Source of the DNA: JAFDVL01 sp043736395
GTDB lineage: Bacteria; Acidobacteriota; Blastocatellia; RBC074
Direction: 5' to 3'
Length of the DNA: 7,433 nt
NCBI GenBank assembly: GCA_043736395.1
Contig: JAYTCQ010000118.1
Coordinates: forward strand, 1-7,433
Both the position numbers and the translations under genes were made by a program. How positions within the stretch are numbered: position 1 is the stretch's first letter; each line of letters begins with the position of its first letter. Positions 1 to 5,274 of this stretch are shown here, one piece after another. The notes below the pieces were generated by a model. It worked only from the letters and a program-made list of their open reading frames with translations, was not told where the DNA came from and made no database searches.

Positions 1-34
1 TGAATCAAAATTGAAATCGTGAAAACTTAAAATG

Positions 35-80
35 GCTGTAACTAACAAAAAATTCAATCGCTTACAGCTGTCAATTTTTT
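35..80. repeat. Nested inverted repeats downstream of the small exported-protein gene
   Basis: GCTGTAA at 35-41 is repeated inverted as TTACAGC at 62-68. A second, interlocked pair is AAAAAATT at 47-54 and AATTTTTT at 73-80. The 8-bp palindrome ACAGCTGT lies at 64-71. The two pairs cannot both form completely at once. On the minus strand they lie just after the stop of the gene at 93-290, so they could act as a weak terminator. They could also be the edge of an unseen insertion element, since the sequence right after that stop reads TGTCCGGTTAAG on the minus strand. Function is not established. Confidence 0.3.
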
Positions 81-92
81 CTTAACCGGACA

Positions 93-290
93 CTAATGAC
101 TTGAACTAGACATTGAGACAATTCCATAATTATTTGTTGGATATGCTGACCACGTGTATTTACTAGCATCCTTTCCCAATAAACGGGCAAATTCTCTTTC
201 TAAAATTTCCCCATAACTTTGCCCGTAACAAAATGCTGGAAATACTACGATAAGCAATACACTAACAATATTTACAATTTTTTTTAACAG
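93..290 (-). CDS. Small exported protein of unknown function, apparent CTG start
   Basis: This is a 65-residue minus-strand frame from CTG at 290-288 to TAG at 95-93. I do not recognise a family. What is visible is a typical signal peptide: two lysines at residues 3-4, a hydrophobic run at about 5-20 (IVNIVSVLLIVVFPAF), then a cleavage-like CYG|QS near residues 21-25. The short mature part is rich in charged and aromatic residues (SYGEILEREFARLLGKD, then KYTWSAYPTNNYG) and ends in SSSSH. The start is chosen because AAGGAG at 303-298 sits 7 nt upstream of CTG, and no ATG, GTG or TTG lies in frame at that distance. The mature part is short and the stop abuts TGTCCGGTTAAG, so the gene may be a 5' fragment of a longer one cut by an insertion. 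Coding status is likely, function unknown. Confidence 0.6.
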   Translation of the reverse strand: MLKKIVNIVSVLLIVVFPAFCYGQSYGEILEREFARLLGKDASKYTWSAYPTNNYGIVSMSSSSH

Positions 291-297
291 AAACTCT

Positions 298-303
298 CTC
301 CTT
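298..303 (-). promoter_or_regulatory. Shine-Dalgarno site that sets a CTG start
   Basis: The minus strand reads AAGGAG here, followed by 7 nt and then CTG TTA AAA AAA. The spacing is ideal. The codons after CTG give the basic N-terminus of a signal peptide, so CTG is the most economical start codon for this gene. Confidence 0.6.
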
Positions 304-347
304 TTATTTTTGTACTGCTAAGTTGCGTTGGTTGTTAGAATACGAAT

Positions 348-479
348 GCCTAACGTCACGTTCGACGCCCTGGTGGCAAAGAAGCGTGATTACCGAACCA
401 GCCAATTGGAACGAATCATGGTCATCCGGCCCGCTGCGTTGAACAGTTCTATTGTCGATGTTTCGCAAATTAATTAGGC
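348..479 (-). other. attC-like (integron-cassette-type) recombination site candidate
   Basis: On the minus strand this 132-bp block begins with GCCTAAT inside the last codons of the upstream gene and ends with GTTAGGC at 354-348. The latter matches the attC R' core GTTRRRY exactly. The other end matches RYYYAAC except for its last base. TCGAC at 362-366 and GTCGA at 454-458 form a second inverted pair, and GAACGTGAC just before GTTAGGC looks like an L'-spacer. The block is richer in G+C than the genes on either side and has no plausible ORF. Against it: the inner arms pair poorly, the second box is 15 nt from one core and 8 nt from the other, and no integrase is in the window. Treat it as a candidate only. 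Confidence 0.28.
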
Positions 480-1051
480 GTTGATCTCATGATCGCACCG
501 ATTTGCGTTAAAGCCCAAGATGAAGGCTCTCCTTCTTTAACTGTACTCATACATTGAAGTAAGCGTTGTACTTCTAAATTATTTGCCCAAGGGTTACTTT
601 CACTAAGGGATAAATATTCCCATCCGATATGCCTTGAGACAATCTCCTCTTTAAGTATTTTATCCTCCAGTGGGTTCGCGATCCGATAATGAATACTGAT
701 CTCAGAGCGATCTATGTTGAGGTAATAGTAAAGTTGTTTGGCTATATCCCAGTAGATCCATGTGTCATCTTTTCCCCAGGGGGTTGAATTTATTCCAAGA
801 CGCATAACTTCATTATTATATGTGGCGCGCAACTTTGCGGCCAGCTTTTCAACGATGGGAAGCTGGCCAATTGATTCAAGAAAAAACAGAACCTTTGCAT
901 GAGTTGCGGTAGAGGTGTTCATTTTAAATTCACTTTGACGGAGATTCAGCTGCGCCCTCGCATATGGATAAGAAAAATATTTACGATAAAACAGTTCCAA
1001 TTCTTCTTTGCTGGGGGTCAAAGCTGCAAAGTTAACAGAATTTTCTTTCAT
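470..1051 (-). CDS. Hypothetical protein, 193 residues
   Basis: I do not recognise a family. The start at 1051 is chosen because AAAGGAG at 1065-1059 lies 7 nt upstream of this ATG. A longer frame from ATG at 1078 would place that SD inside the gene and has no SD of its own. The protein begins MKENSVNFAALTPSKEEL, has no signal peptide or membrane segment, and looks soluble and mostly helical. It has an aromatic-rich middle (DDTWIYWDIAKQLYYYLNID) and a conserved-looking HIGWEYLSLSESNPWANN stretch near the C-terminus. No P-loop, HTH or catalytic motif stands out. The gene is A+T-rich and followed immediately by the attC-like block. The hairpin array at 1106-1185 lies in its probable 5' leader or promoter. 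An accessory or horizontally acquired gene fits, but the function is unknown. Confidence 0.7.
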   Translation of the reverse strand: MKENSVNFAALTPSKEELELFYRKYFSYPYARAQLNLRQSEFKMNTSTATHAKVLFFLESIGQLPIVEKLAAKLRATYNNEVMRLGINSTPWGKDDTWIYWDIAKQLYYYLNIDRSEISIHYRIANPLEDKILKEEIVSRHIGWEYLSLSESNPWANNLEVQRLLQCMSTVKEGEPSSWALTQIGAIMRSTPN

Positions 1052-1058
1052 ATCATCG

Positions 1059-1065
1059 CTCCTTT
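1059..1065 (-). promoter_or_regulatory. Shine-Dalgarno site deciding the start of the 193-residue protein
   Basis: The minus strand reads AAAGGAG, then 7 nt, then ATG at 1051. This argues against the upstream in-frame ATG at 1078. Confidence 0.75.
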
Positions 1066-1105
1066 CGCTATTAGGCATCGAACATGAATTAGAAGGGATG
1101 CTTGT

Positions 1106-1185
1106 ATTGGTCTATGGAGAAATAAGTTTCGCTATAGACCAATTGTTTCTCAATAAACCAATAGAAAATTGGTTTATTGAGAAAT
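1106..1185. repeat. Compound of two hairpins built from one 18-bp repeat unit
   Basis: ATTGGTCTAT at 1106-1115 and ATAGACCAAT at 1134-1143 are perfect 10-bp inverted repeats. Between them GAAA/TTTC can pair around a TAAG loop. Directly next to this, TTTCTCAATAAACCAAT at 1146-1162 and its exact complement at 1168-1184 form a 17-bp perfect stem with an AGAAA loop. The units are related: ATTGGTCTATGGAGAAAT at 1106-1123 and ATTGGTTTATTGAGAAAT at 1168-1185 agree at 16 of 18 positions and are direct repeats. GAGAAA of the first unit could also pair with TTTCTC of the second, giving alternative folds. The block lies about 55 bp upstream of the gene starting at 1051. It may be an operator array or a structured leader. 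It is not followed by a T-run on either strand, so it is not an obvious terminator. Confidence 0.8.
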
Positions 1186-1556
1186 CCTGCACCACACAAG
1201 ACGGTCAACTAATCCTGATTACAATCCAGTCATTTCGTAGCCTGAGGTCACAGGGAGAGCGCTATTTCTATGCTTGAAAACAGCTCTCTTTCAGAGATTA
1301 GAAAACGTCTTGCCCGTACCAAATAGGCAGACAACTATAACTTGAATCGGAACAATAAAATCTTGGGGAGAATTCACTTCGTGCTGATATCTAACTTAAA
1401 TAAAATGTATAATGGCGACTTTCTTTCTAGCATAGCTCTAATTCGCCGTCAATAATAATTTTCAATTATTTTTTTAAGTCAAAGAAAGAGTTGGTTGGAG
1501 ATAGGTTGATGCGGAACCACAGAAGTTGATCTTTATAAGTAGGTTCAGAAATGGTG
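1186..1556. other. Gene-poor spacer with weak signals only
   Basis: No convincing gene is visible on either strand. Weak signals are a perfect TATAAT at 1408-1413 (plus strand) with only a poor -35 match about 18 bp upstream, and an A/T-only hairpin AATAATT-TTC-AATTATT at 1454-1470 running into seven T (1469-1475). The hairpin resembles an intrinsic terminator but its stem is too weak to trust. Short frames of about 18-34 codons on both strands lack a start or an SD. The stretch may be decayed sequence. Confidence 0.5.
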
Positions 1557-1910
1557 TTAATCCCGATCACCATACTTACTCGGCTCTTTCGTATTCCCAT
1601 CCGCTAAATCACAAAGCCTACGAAAGCCTGCTAGCATGGTGATCCATCCGCCTTCGCCGACAGATTCAATTACTTTTTGCTTCACGGTCGGGCGATCAAC
1701 CAGTTTTTTTTGTTTGAGCAGGAAGACGATGTCGTTGAGGTCTTTTTGCCGTCCGGCGTTGAATTTCAGAACTGTCAACCATTCGGGCGTGACTACGCGT
1801 AAGCCGTTAGGCAGGTTAATCGCTTCTTTCAAAGCTCGCCGATAAAATTCGCGGTAGCTGCCTTTCCTGACAATCCAATCAATCTGGACAGCATATTTTC
1901 CAACTTGCAA
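1557..1910 (-). pseudogene. C-terminal remnant of a nucleotidyltransferase-like protein
   Basis: The frame encodes about 117 residues. The part IDWIVRKGSYREFYRRAL, then LRVVTPEWLTVLKFNAGRQKDLNDIVFLL, then KKLVDRPTVKQKV resembles the C-terminal half of stand-alone nucleotidyltransferase-fold proteins (DUF6036/AbiEii-like), in which a 'V.(S/T)PE.L...K..AGR.KD..D' segment follows the catalytic part. The N-terminal half, where the GS/GG..D.D metal-binding motif should be, is missing. The frame stays open upstream to about position 2000 but there only translates the hairpin repeats. The only start near the homologous part is TTG at 1910 with no SD. I infer that the 5' part was lost and replaced by the repeat cluster beginning near 1925. 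The family assignment is from memory of motifs. A small intact protein of unknown role is the alternative. Confidence 0.5.
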
Positions 1911-1927
1911 TGTATAAATTTTCCCGC

Positions 1928-2139
1928 GGCGCTTCAGCGCCCAGAGACAAGGGCTAAAGCCGCAGCAAAAGCCCGATGAATCGGGCTGTGCGGTTGATGC
2001 TCACGCTTCCCAGCCGTGAACGGTTGGGCTAGTAGAAAATAGTCTTTAAATTAACGTTAATGCGCTTCAGCGTGGGAACGCCAGCGAAGCGCGGAGTTTG
2101 GCACACTAAAGTGTGTACTCTTAGCGCTTGAACTCCGCG
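1928..2139. repeat. Cluster of REP-like hairpins
   Basis: Successive palindromes fill this intergenic stretch. GGCGC-TTCA-GCGCC lies at 1928-1941. AGCCCGAT-GA-ATCGGGCT lies at 1970-1987, extended by CCGCA/TGCGG at 1960-1964 and 1989-1993. CCCAGCCGT-GA-ACGGTTGGG lies at 2009-2028, with one G·T pair. GCGCTTC at 2062-2068 pairs with GAAGCGC near 2086-2092. CGCGGAGTT at 2090-2098 pairs with AACTCCGCG at 2131-2139 and encloses CACACT-AA-AGTGTG at 2102-2115. Three of the stems close on a two-base loop (GA, GA, AA). The cluster lies between the end of the LON-domain gene and the nucleotidyltransferase remnant. By appearance it is a REP-type dispersed repeat group, possibly stabilising or ending transcripts. 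Confidence 0.8.
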
Positions 2140-2145
2140 TGGTAT

Positions 2146-2787
2146 TTATACATCAAAATCTGTGGCTTTCCGCGGGTGAGTAATTTCTCTTACTTCCAAT
2201 CGTAACTGCAAATGTTCGATCATATCTTTCAGGCGATTATTCAGGCGGCTCAGCCTCAAATTAGTATTCGTCATTTCCAGCCACATCTGTTTTTCTTCGA
2301 GTTCGACATCCAGGCTGGCGGCGATCACAAATGAGAGGGCATCCGGTTCGTTCGGGAGTTCAGGAATTTCGGTGACGTTGACTTCATTCAATTTCATGGC
2401 GGCTGTGATGAGCTGCGTGAATAATCCTTTGGACTTATCGCGCAGCGCAAAATCTTCATCAAAAACTATGTCGTCACCGAATATTTCGATCTCCGCTTGC
2501 AGATAAGATTCACCCGTAACGAGCCGTTTTAAGTGAAAGCGATTTTTTCCGGCGCACAAAATATTGGATCGGCCATCTTCCATTTTCTCATTGGCAATGA
2601 CCTCTACGGTACAACCGACGATGCCCGGCGCAGGCGCAGCCGTCTCGGATGTAAAAACAATTCCAAAGGTGTTATTGGTCTTCTGGATGTCAGTCAGGAG
2701 CTGACGATAACGCGGCTCAAAGATGTGCAGCGGAGTGACAACACCAGGGAATTGCACCAGCTCTAATGGGAAGATTGGAATAATCAT
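2146..2787 (-). CDS. LON peptidase substrate-binding domain protein
   Basis: This 213-residue protein has the N-terminal domain of Lon protease (LON/PUA-like, PF02190) without the AAA+ ATPase and protease parts. Seen in sequence: FPLELVQFPG at residues 6-15, PLHIFEPRYRQL at 19-30, FGIVF at 41-45, G.T.EV near 58-63, and CAGKNRFHLKRL at 78-89, matching the usual 'G..RF.I..' strand. A helical tail follows from about residue 115, including a basic leucine-rich stretch at 175-200. Length fits stand-alone LON-domain proteins, around 190-220 residues. The family is presumed to bind protein or peptide substrates in the cytoplasm, but the cellular role of the stand-alone form is unclear. Start: ATG at 2787, without a clear SD. 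It is divergent from the miaA unit, with the hairpin cluster just after its stop. Confidence 0.9.
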   Translation of the reverse strand: MIIPIFPLELVQFPGVVTPLHIFEPRYRQLLTDIQKTNNTFGIVFTSETAAPAPGIVGCTVEVIANEKMEDGRSNILCAGKNRFHLKRLVTGESYLQAEIEIFGDDIVFDEDFALRDKSKGLFTQLITAAMKLNEVNVTEIPELPNEPDALSFVIAASLDVELEEKQMWLEMTNTNLRLSRLNNRLKDMIEHLQLRLEVREITHPRKATDFDV

Positions 2788-2829
2788 AAAGGTATGTTGA
2801 AATAAACTTTTGCTGAAAAGTTATCTTCT

Positions 2830-2835
2830 TATAAG
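2830..2835 (+). promoter_or_regulatory. Possible -10 box for a leaderless microprotein-miaA mRNA
   Basis: TATAAG matches five of six bases of the -10 consensus and ends 6 nt before the ATG at 2842, which would put the transcription start at or next to that ATG. No good -35 is seen at 16-18 bp upstream. The microprotein gene lacks an SD, which fits leaderless translation. This is inference from spacing only. Confidence 0.3.
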
Positions 2836-2841
2836 CATCAC

Positions 2842-2922
2842 ATGACCCGTACTCAACAAATAGGATCATTGCTATTTTTCTTCGCCGTTCTAAGCTTAGC
2901 ATTTTTTCGCTGGATTTCATGA
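2842..2922 (+). CDS. 26-residue membrane microprotein overlapping miaA start
   Basis: A short frame, ATG at 2842 to TGA at 2920-2922, encodes MTRTQQIGSLLFFFAVLSLA followed by FFRWIS. A short polar N-terminus with one arginine precedes about 15 hydrophobic residues and then RW, the profile of a single-span membrane peptide. Its TGA overlaps the miaA ATG in the sequence ATGA (2919-2922), the classic arrangement for translational coupling, and miaA itself has only a weak SD (TGGA, 2911-2914). No SD precedes ATG 2842, but a -10-like TATAAG lies 6 nt upstream, so a leaderless transcript would explain initiation. I do not know a named family. Too short for routine gene finders. The alternative is a chance frame in an A+T-rich leader, which I consider possible but less likely given the exact overlap. 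Confidence 0.5.
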   Translation: MTRTQQIGSLLFFFAVLSLAFFRWIS

Positions 2923-3842
2923 ATACTGAATCATTAATTGCCATTGTTGGCCCAACGGCTTCGGGGAAAAGTGATCTCGGAATCGCACTGGCGCAGCGCT
3001 TCAACGGTGAAGTTATCAATTGCGATTCGGTGCAATGTTATCGCGGGCTTTATATTGCGACGGCTAAAGTTCCACTCGAAGAGCAGGGCGGGATTCCTCA
3101 TCATTTGATTGATATTGTTGACCCCCTAGAAAATTTATCCGCTGTAGATTGGGCACATCTGGCGCGTCAAACCATTCAAGAAATCGAGAGTCGAGGCAAG
3201 CGAGCAATTCTGGTCGGAGGGTCAGGATTTTATTTGCGAGCATTGACGACGAAATTTTGTTATTCGCCGGAATTGGATGAAACCCTTCGCCCGCGCCTGA
3301 TGAAAATCTTGGCAAGAAAAGGCTCTGAATTTTTGCATCGAATGTTAGTTCGAAATGATCCGGCGTACGCGGCGACAACTCCGCCAAAGCACTGGTCGCG
3401 GATCATTCGCGCGCTGGAAGTTTTTTACTCTTCGGGAATTCCGTTTTCAGAATGGCAAATTCGTTATCCGGTCGAGCCAACCGCTGAAGCCGAGCGGATA
3501 AAATATTTTGTCTTAGAGCCTCCGCGTGAGGAACTGTATGCCCGTATTAATCAACGAGCAGGTTTAATGGTTGAGCTTGGATTATCAGAAGAAATTCAGG
3601 ACTTAATCAAAGCCGGAGTTCCGATGGATGCGAAGGCTTTTCAGGCGCACGGATACAAGCGATTTATTGAATATTTACAGGGTTCCCGATCACTTGAATC
3701 AGTGATTGAGCAGATGAAATTGGATACACGACATTATGCCAAACGGCAATGGTCGTGGTGGCGTGGTGAGAAAAATACCGATTGGTTCAGCGGGTTTGGA
3801 TTTGAACAGAAAGTGATTGAAGAGGCAGCCGGAAAAATGTAG
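2919..3842 (+). CDS. miaA: tRNA dimethylallyltransferase MiaA
   Basis: MiaA (EC 2.5.1.75) transfers a dimethylallyl group from dimethylallyl diphosphate to N6 of A37 in tRNAs reading UNN codons, the first step towards (ms2)i6A37. At 307 residues the length is typical. Seen in order: the P-loop GPTASGKS at residues 11-18; CDSVQCYRG at 35-43, containing the DS.Q.Y signature; TAK at 48-50; GIPHHLIDI at 58-66; GGSGFYLRAL at 100-109; RIIRALEVF at 161-169; HGYKRFIEYL at 244-253; and the tRNA-contacting TRHYAKRQWSWWR at 270-282. The usual GTAKP reads ATAKV here, a mild variation. Start ATG 2919 fits the normal MiaA N-terminus. It overlaps the stop of a 26-residue membrane microprotein, suggesting coupled translation. 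The stop TAG at 3840-3842 lies within the first bases of the following inverted-repeat element, which may serve as terminator. Confidence 0.97.
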   Translation: MNTESLIAIVGPTASGKSDLGIALAQRFNGEVINCDSVQCYRGLYIATAKVPLEEQGGIPHHLIDIVDPLENLSAVDWAHLARQTIQEIESRGKRAILVGGSGFYLRALTTKFCYSPELDETLRPRLMKILARKGSEFLHRMLVRNDPAYAATTPPKHWSRIIRALEVFYSSGIPFSEWQIRYPVEPTAEAERIKYFVLEPPREELYARINQRAGLMVELGLSEEIQDLIKAGVPMDAKAFQAHGYKRFIEYLQGSRSLESVIEQMKLDTRHYAKRQWSWWRGEKNTDWFSGFGFEQKVIEEAAGKM

Positions 3843-4035
3843 CGCAATTCTTAGTAGCGCAGTCCAGCCATGGTTGCGACAGCCTTTCGCTTCGAAAGGC
3901 TAATCTATTCCATAATCGCGACTTTGGATTTTTTATTATTTCGGAGATTTGTTTTTCAGGCAAGTTTACAGCGATGAAATAGATTAAGCTCTGCAAAGCG
4001 CAGAGCTTGTCGCAACCATGGCTGAATTGCGCTAC
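3839..4035. repeat. REPIN-like inverted repeat between convergent genes
   Basis: The left arm 3854-3909 and right arm 3978-4035 are inverted copies, about 57 bp each, separated by a 68-bp loop. Shared arm sequence includes GTAGCGCA, CAGCCATGGTTGCGACA and AATCTATT. Each arm carries its own hairpin at the same place: AGCCTTTC-GCTTC-GAAAGGCT at 3881-3901 on the left and AAGCTCTGC-AAAGC-GCAGAGCTT at 3986-4008 on the right. The stem sequences differ between arms while the pairing is kept. An extra copy of the end motif, GTAGCGCAATTC, lies at 3839-3850 and includes the miaA stop codon. The right end lies 4 bp from the stop of the antiporter gene. The layout of two REP-type units in inverted orientation matches a REPIN or MITE-like element, probably working as a two-way terminator. 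Confidence 0.8.
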
Positions 4036-4039
4036 GTTG

Positions 4040-5155
4040 TTACATCGGCAAAAAGTAAAACGTAATTCCAAGAATCGTGTAAACAGCCAATAATAATACG
4101 CCTTCCATCCAGTTTGATTCTCCGTCTTGGACGATCAACGCGGCGACGGCGGCAGAGATGGCAATGGCGACAACTTCCATCGGCGTGAACAATAAATCCA
4201 TCGGCCCTTTGTCTACCAAATAACTAGCGAAGACTAAAACCGGCGCGACAAATAAAGCTATCTGCAAACTGGAACCAATTGCAATGTTTAGCGCCAAATC
4301 CATTTTATTTTTCATCGCCATTAAGACGGCAGTCGAATGCTCTGCCGCGTTACCAATAATCGCAACTAAGATGACACCGACGAAAACTTCGGTTAAGCCG
4401 ACAGTTTTAGCGGTGGCTTCGACAGCGCCCACGAGAAATTCACTCATCAGTGCAACAAATGCCGTAGCGACGAGCAAGATGGTGATAGATTTTCCACGGC
4501 TCCAGCCGTGAGTTCCACGCGCGTCATCTTCGTCATCACAGTTTTCTCCGGATTCGCCGACGTATAAATGAGAGTGCGTGCGAAGCGAAAAAAACAGGCT
4601 CAGGATATACACAATAAAAAGCACAATCGCAATTTCAAGGCTCAGATTTTGTTCTTTAACGTTGGGATTATTTTTTACCAGGAAGTGAAAAATTGCAGGA
4701 ATAATCAAGCCGATAGCCGAAAGCGCTAAGAGGGTTCCACCCAATCCGGCTGCCGTTTGATTGAATTTCTGCTTCGAATGTTTTAAGCCTCCGGTCAGAA
4801 TGCTAAGACCCAAAACCAGTAAAATATTACCGATAATCGAACCCGTAATGGAAGCTTTGACGACTTCAAAAAGTCCGGCTCTGAGCGCCATCAACGCGAT
4901 AATTAATTCTGCGGCATTTCCGAAAGTTGCGTTGAGCAATCCGCCAACTCCTTCGCCGAGGGTTTCGGATAAATGCTCAGTTGCTTTGCCCATCCATCCG
5001 GCGAGCGGAATGATACTGATGCATGACGCTATAAAAATCGCGACCGGACTGGCGTGTTGTAATTCAAGAATTACCGCCACGGGAATTGCGAATAGTAAGT
5101 AGTTCAAAAAATTTCTGAGAGCAAAAAATTCTTTTAGCATAATGATTATTTCCAT
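4040..5155 (-). CDS. Ca2+/H+ antiporter, CaCA superfamily (CAX type)
   Basis: This is an inner-membrane cation exchanger that expels Ca2+ in exchange for protons. Its 371 residues contain about eleven hydrophobic segments in two homologous halves. The first alpha-repeat is GNAAELIIAL at residues 79-88, followed by GSIIGNILLVLG at 105-116. The second is GNAAEHSTAVLMAM at 268-281, followed by NIAIGSSLQIAL at 290-301. The conserved glutamates E83 and E272 are the expected ion ligands. An acidic cytoplasmic loop (GESGENCDDEDD, 200-211) joins the halves, as is usual for the CAX group. Start: ATG 5155 gives the longest form. ATG 5140 (MLKEFF) is equally plausible, because a perfect TATAAT at 5173-5168 would leave only about 6 nt of leader before 5155. 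Neither has a good SD. It is convergent with miaA and divergent from the glycine-zipper gene. Confidence 0.93.
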   Translation of the reverse strand: MEIIIMLKEFFALRNFLNYLLFAIPVAVILELQHASPVAIFIASCISIIPLAGWMGKATEHLSETLGEGVGGLLNATFGNAAELIIALMALRAGLFEVVKASITGSIIGNILLVLGLSILTGGLKHSKQKFNQTAAGLGGTLLALSAIGLIIPAIFHFLVKNNPNVKEQNLSLEIAIVLFIVYILSLFFSLRTHSHLYVGESGENCDDEDDARGTHGWSRGKSITILLVATAFVALMSEFLVGAVEATAKTVGLTEVFVGVILVAIIGNAAEHSTAVLMAMKNKMDLALNIAIGSSLQIALFVAPVLVFASYLVDKGPMDLLFTPMEVVAIAISAAVAALIVQDGESNWMEGVLLLAVYTILGITFYFLPM

Positions 5156-5167
5156 TGAACTTGCGAC

Positions 5168-5195
5168 ATTATAAGCAAAAACAAGACATTAGCAA
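5168..5195 (-). promoter_or_regulatory. Promoter of the Ca2+/H+ antiporter gene
   Basis: On the minus strand, TTGCTA (5195-5190, four of six -35 bases) is followed after 16 bp by a perfect -10, TATAAT (5173-5168). The expected transcription start is near 5161. The -35 overlaps the left arm of an inverted repeat, TTAGC/GCTAA, at 5189-5215. Confidence 0.5.
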
Positions 5196-5215
5196 TTCAA
5201 AGCAGCCTTTGCTAA
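5189..5215. repeat. Operator-like inverted repeat between divergent promoters
   Basis: TTAGC at 5189-5193 pairs with GCTAA at 5211-5215, and inside it AAAG pairs with CTTT (5199-5202, 5207-5210) around CAGC. The left arm covers the -35 of the antiporter promoter. The site lies upstream of the -10 of the glycine-zipper gene. It could be a shared regulator site, but no regulator gene is present to support this. Confidence 0.35.
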
Positions 5216-5237
5216 GCTATGACATACAGTGGGAGCC

Positions 5238-5243
5238 TATAAT
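5238..5243 (+). promoter_or_regulatory. -10 box of the glycine-zipper protein gene
   Basis: A perfect TATAAT lies 31 bp before the ATG at 5275. No good -35 is seen at 16-18 bp, and the nearest TTGCTA is 23 bp upstream. Activator dependence or an alternative sigma factor would be compatible with this. Confidence 0.4.
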
Positions 5244-5274
5244 TAACTAAGTTTACAAGGATTCGGAGGAAACT

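Noticed and set aside
414..425. AATCATGGTCAT, identical to the start of lacZ-alpha in common vectors
   Set aside because: Only 12 bases match and the flanks differ from vector sequence, so this is coincidence rather than contamination.
1008..1277. Plus-strand frame of 89 codons
   Set aside because: It runs antisense to the start of the 193-residue gene and through the hairpin array, with no SD and no protein-like pattern.
1270..1326. Plus-strand 18-codon frame beginning MLENSSLSEIRKRL
   Set aside because: Very short and the purine-rich stretch upstream is too far away for an SD. No support from context.
1291..1395. Minus-strand fragment translating to ...VVCLFGTGKTFSNL, resembling a P-loop
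   Set aside because: Only about 34 codons between stops, no start or SD, and no other ATPase motif nearby. Probably chance or a very decayed piece.
1454..1475. Intrinsic terminator candidate with T-run
   Set aside because: The stem consists only of A/T pairs and no gene ends just upstream on the plus strand. Mentioned only as a weak signal in the spacer entry.
3787..4071. Minus-strand frame of 94 codons across the REPIN-like element
   Set aside because: It overlaps the ends of miaA and the antiporter gene and translates the inverted repeat, so it is not a gene.
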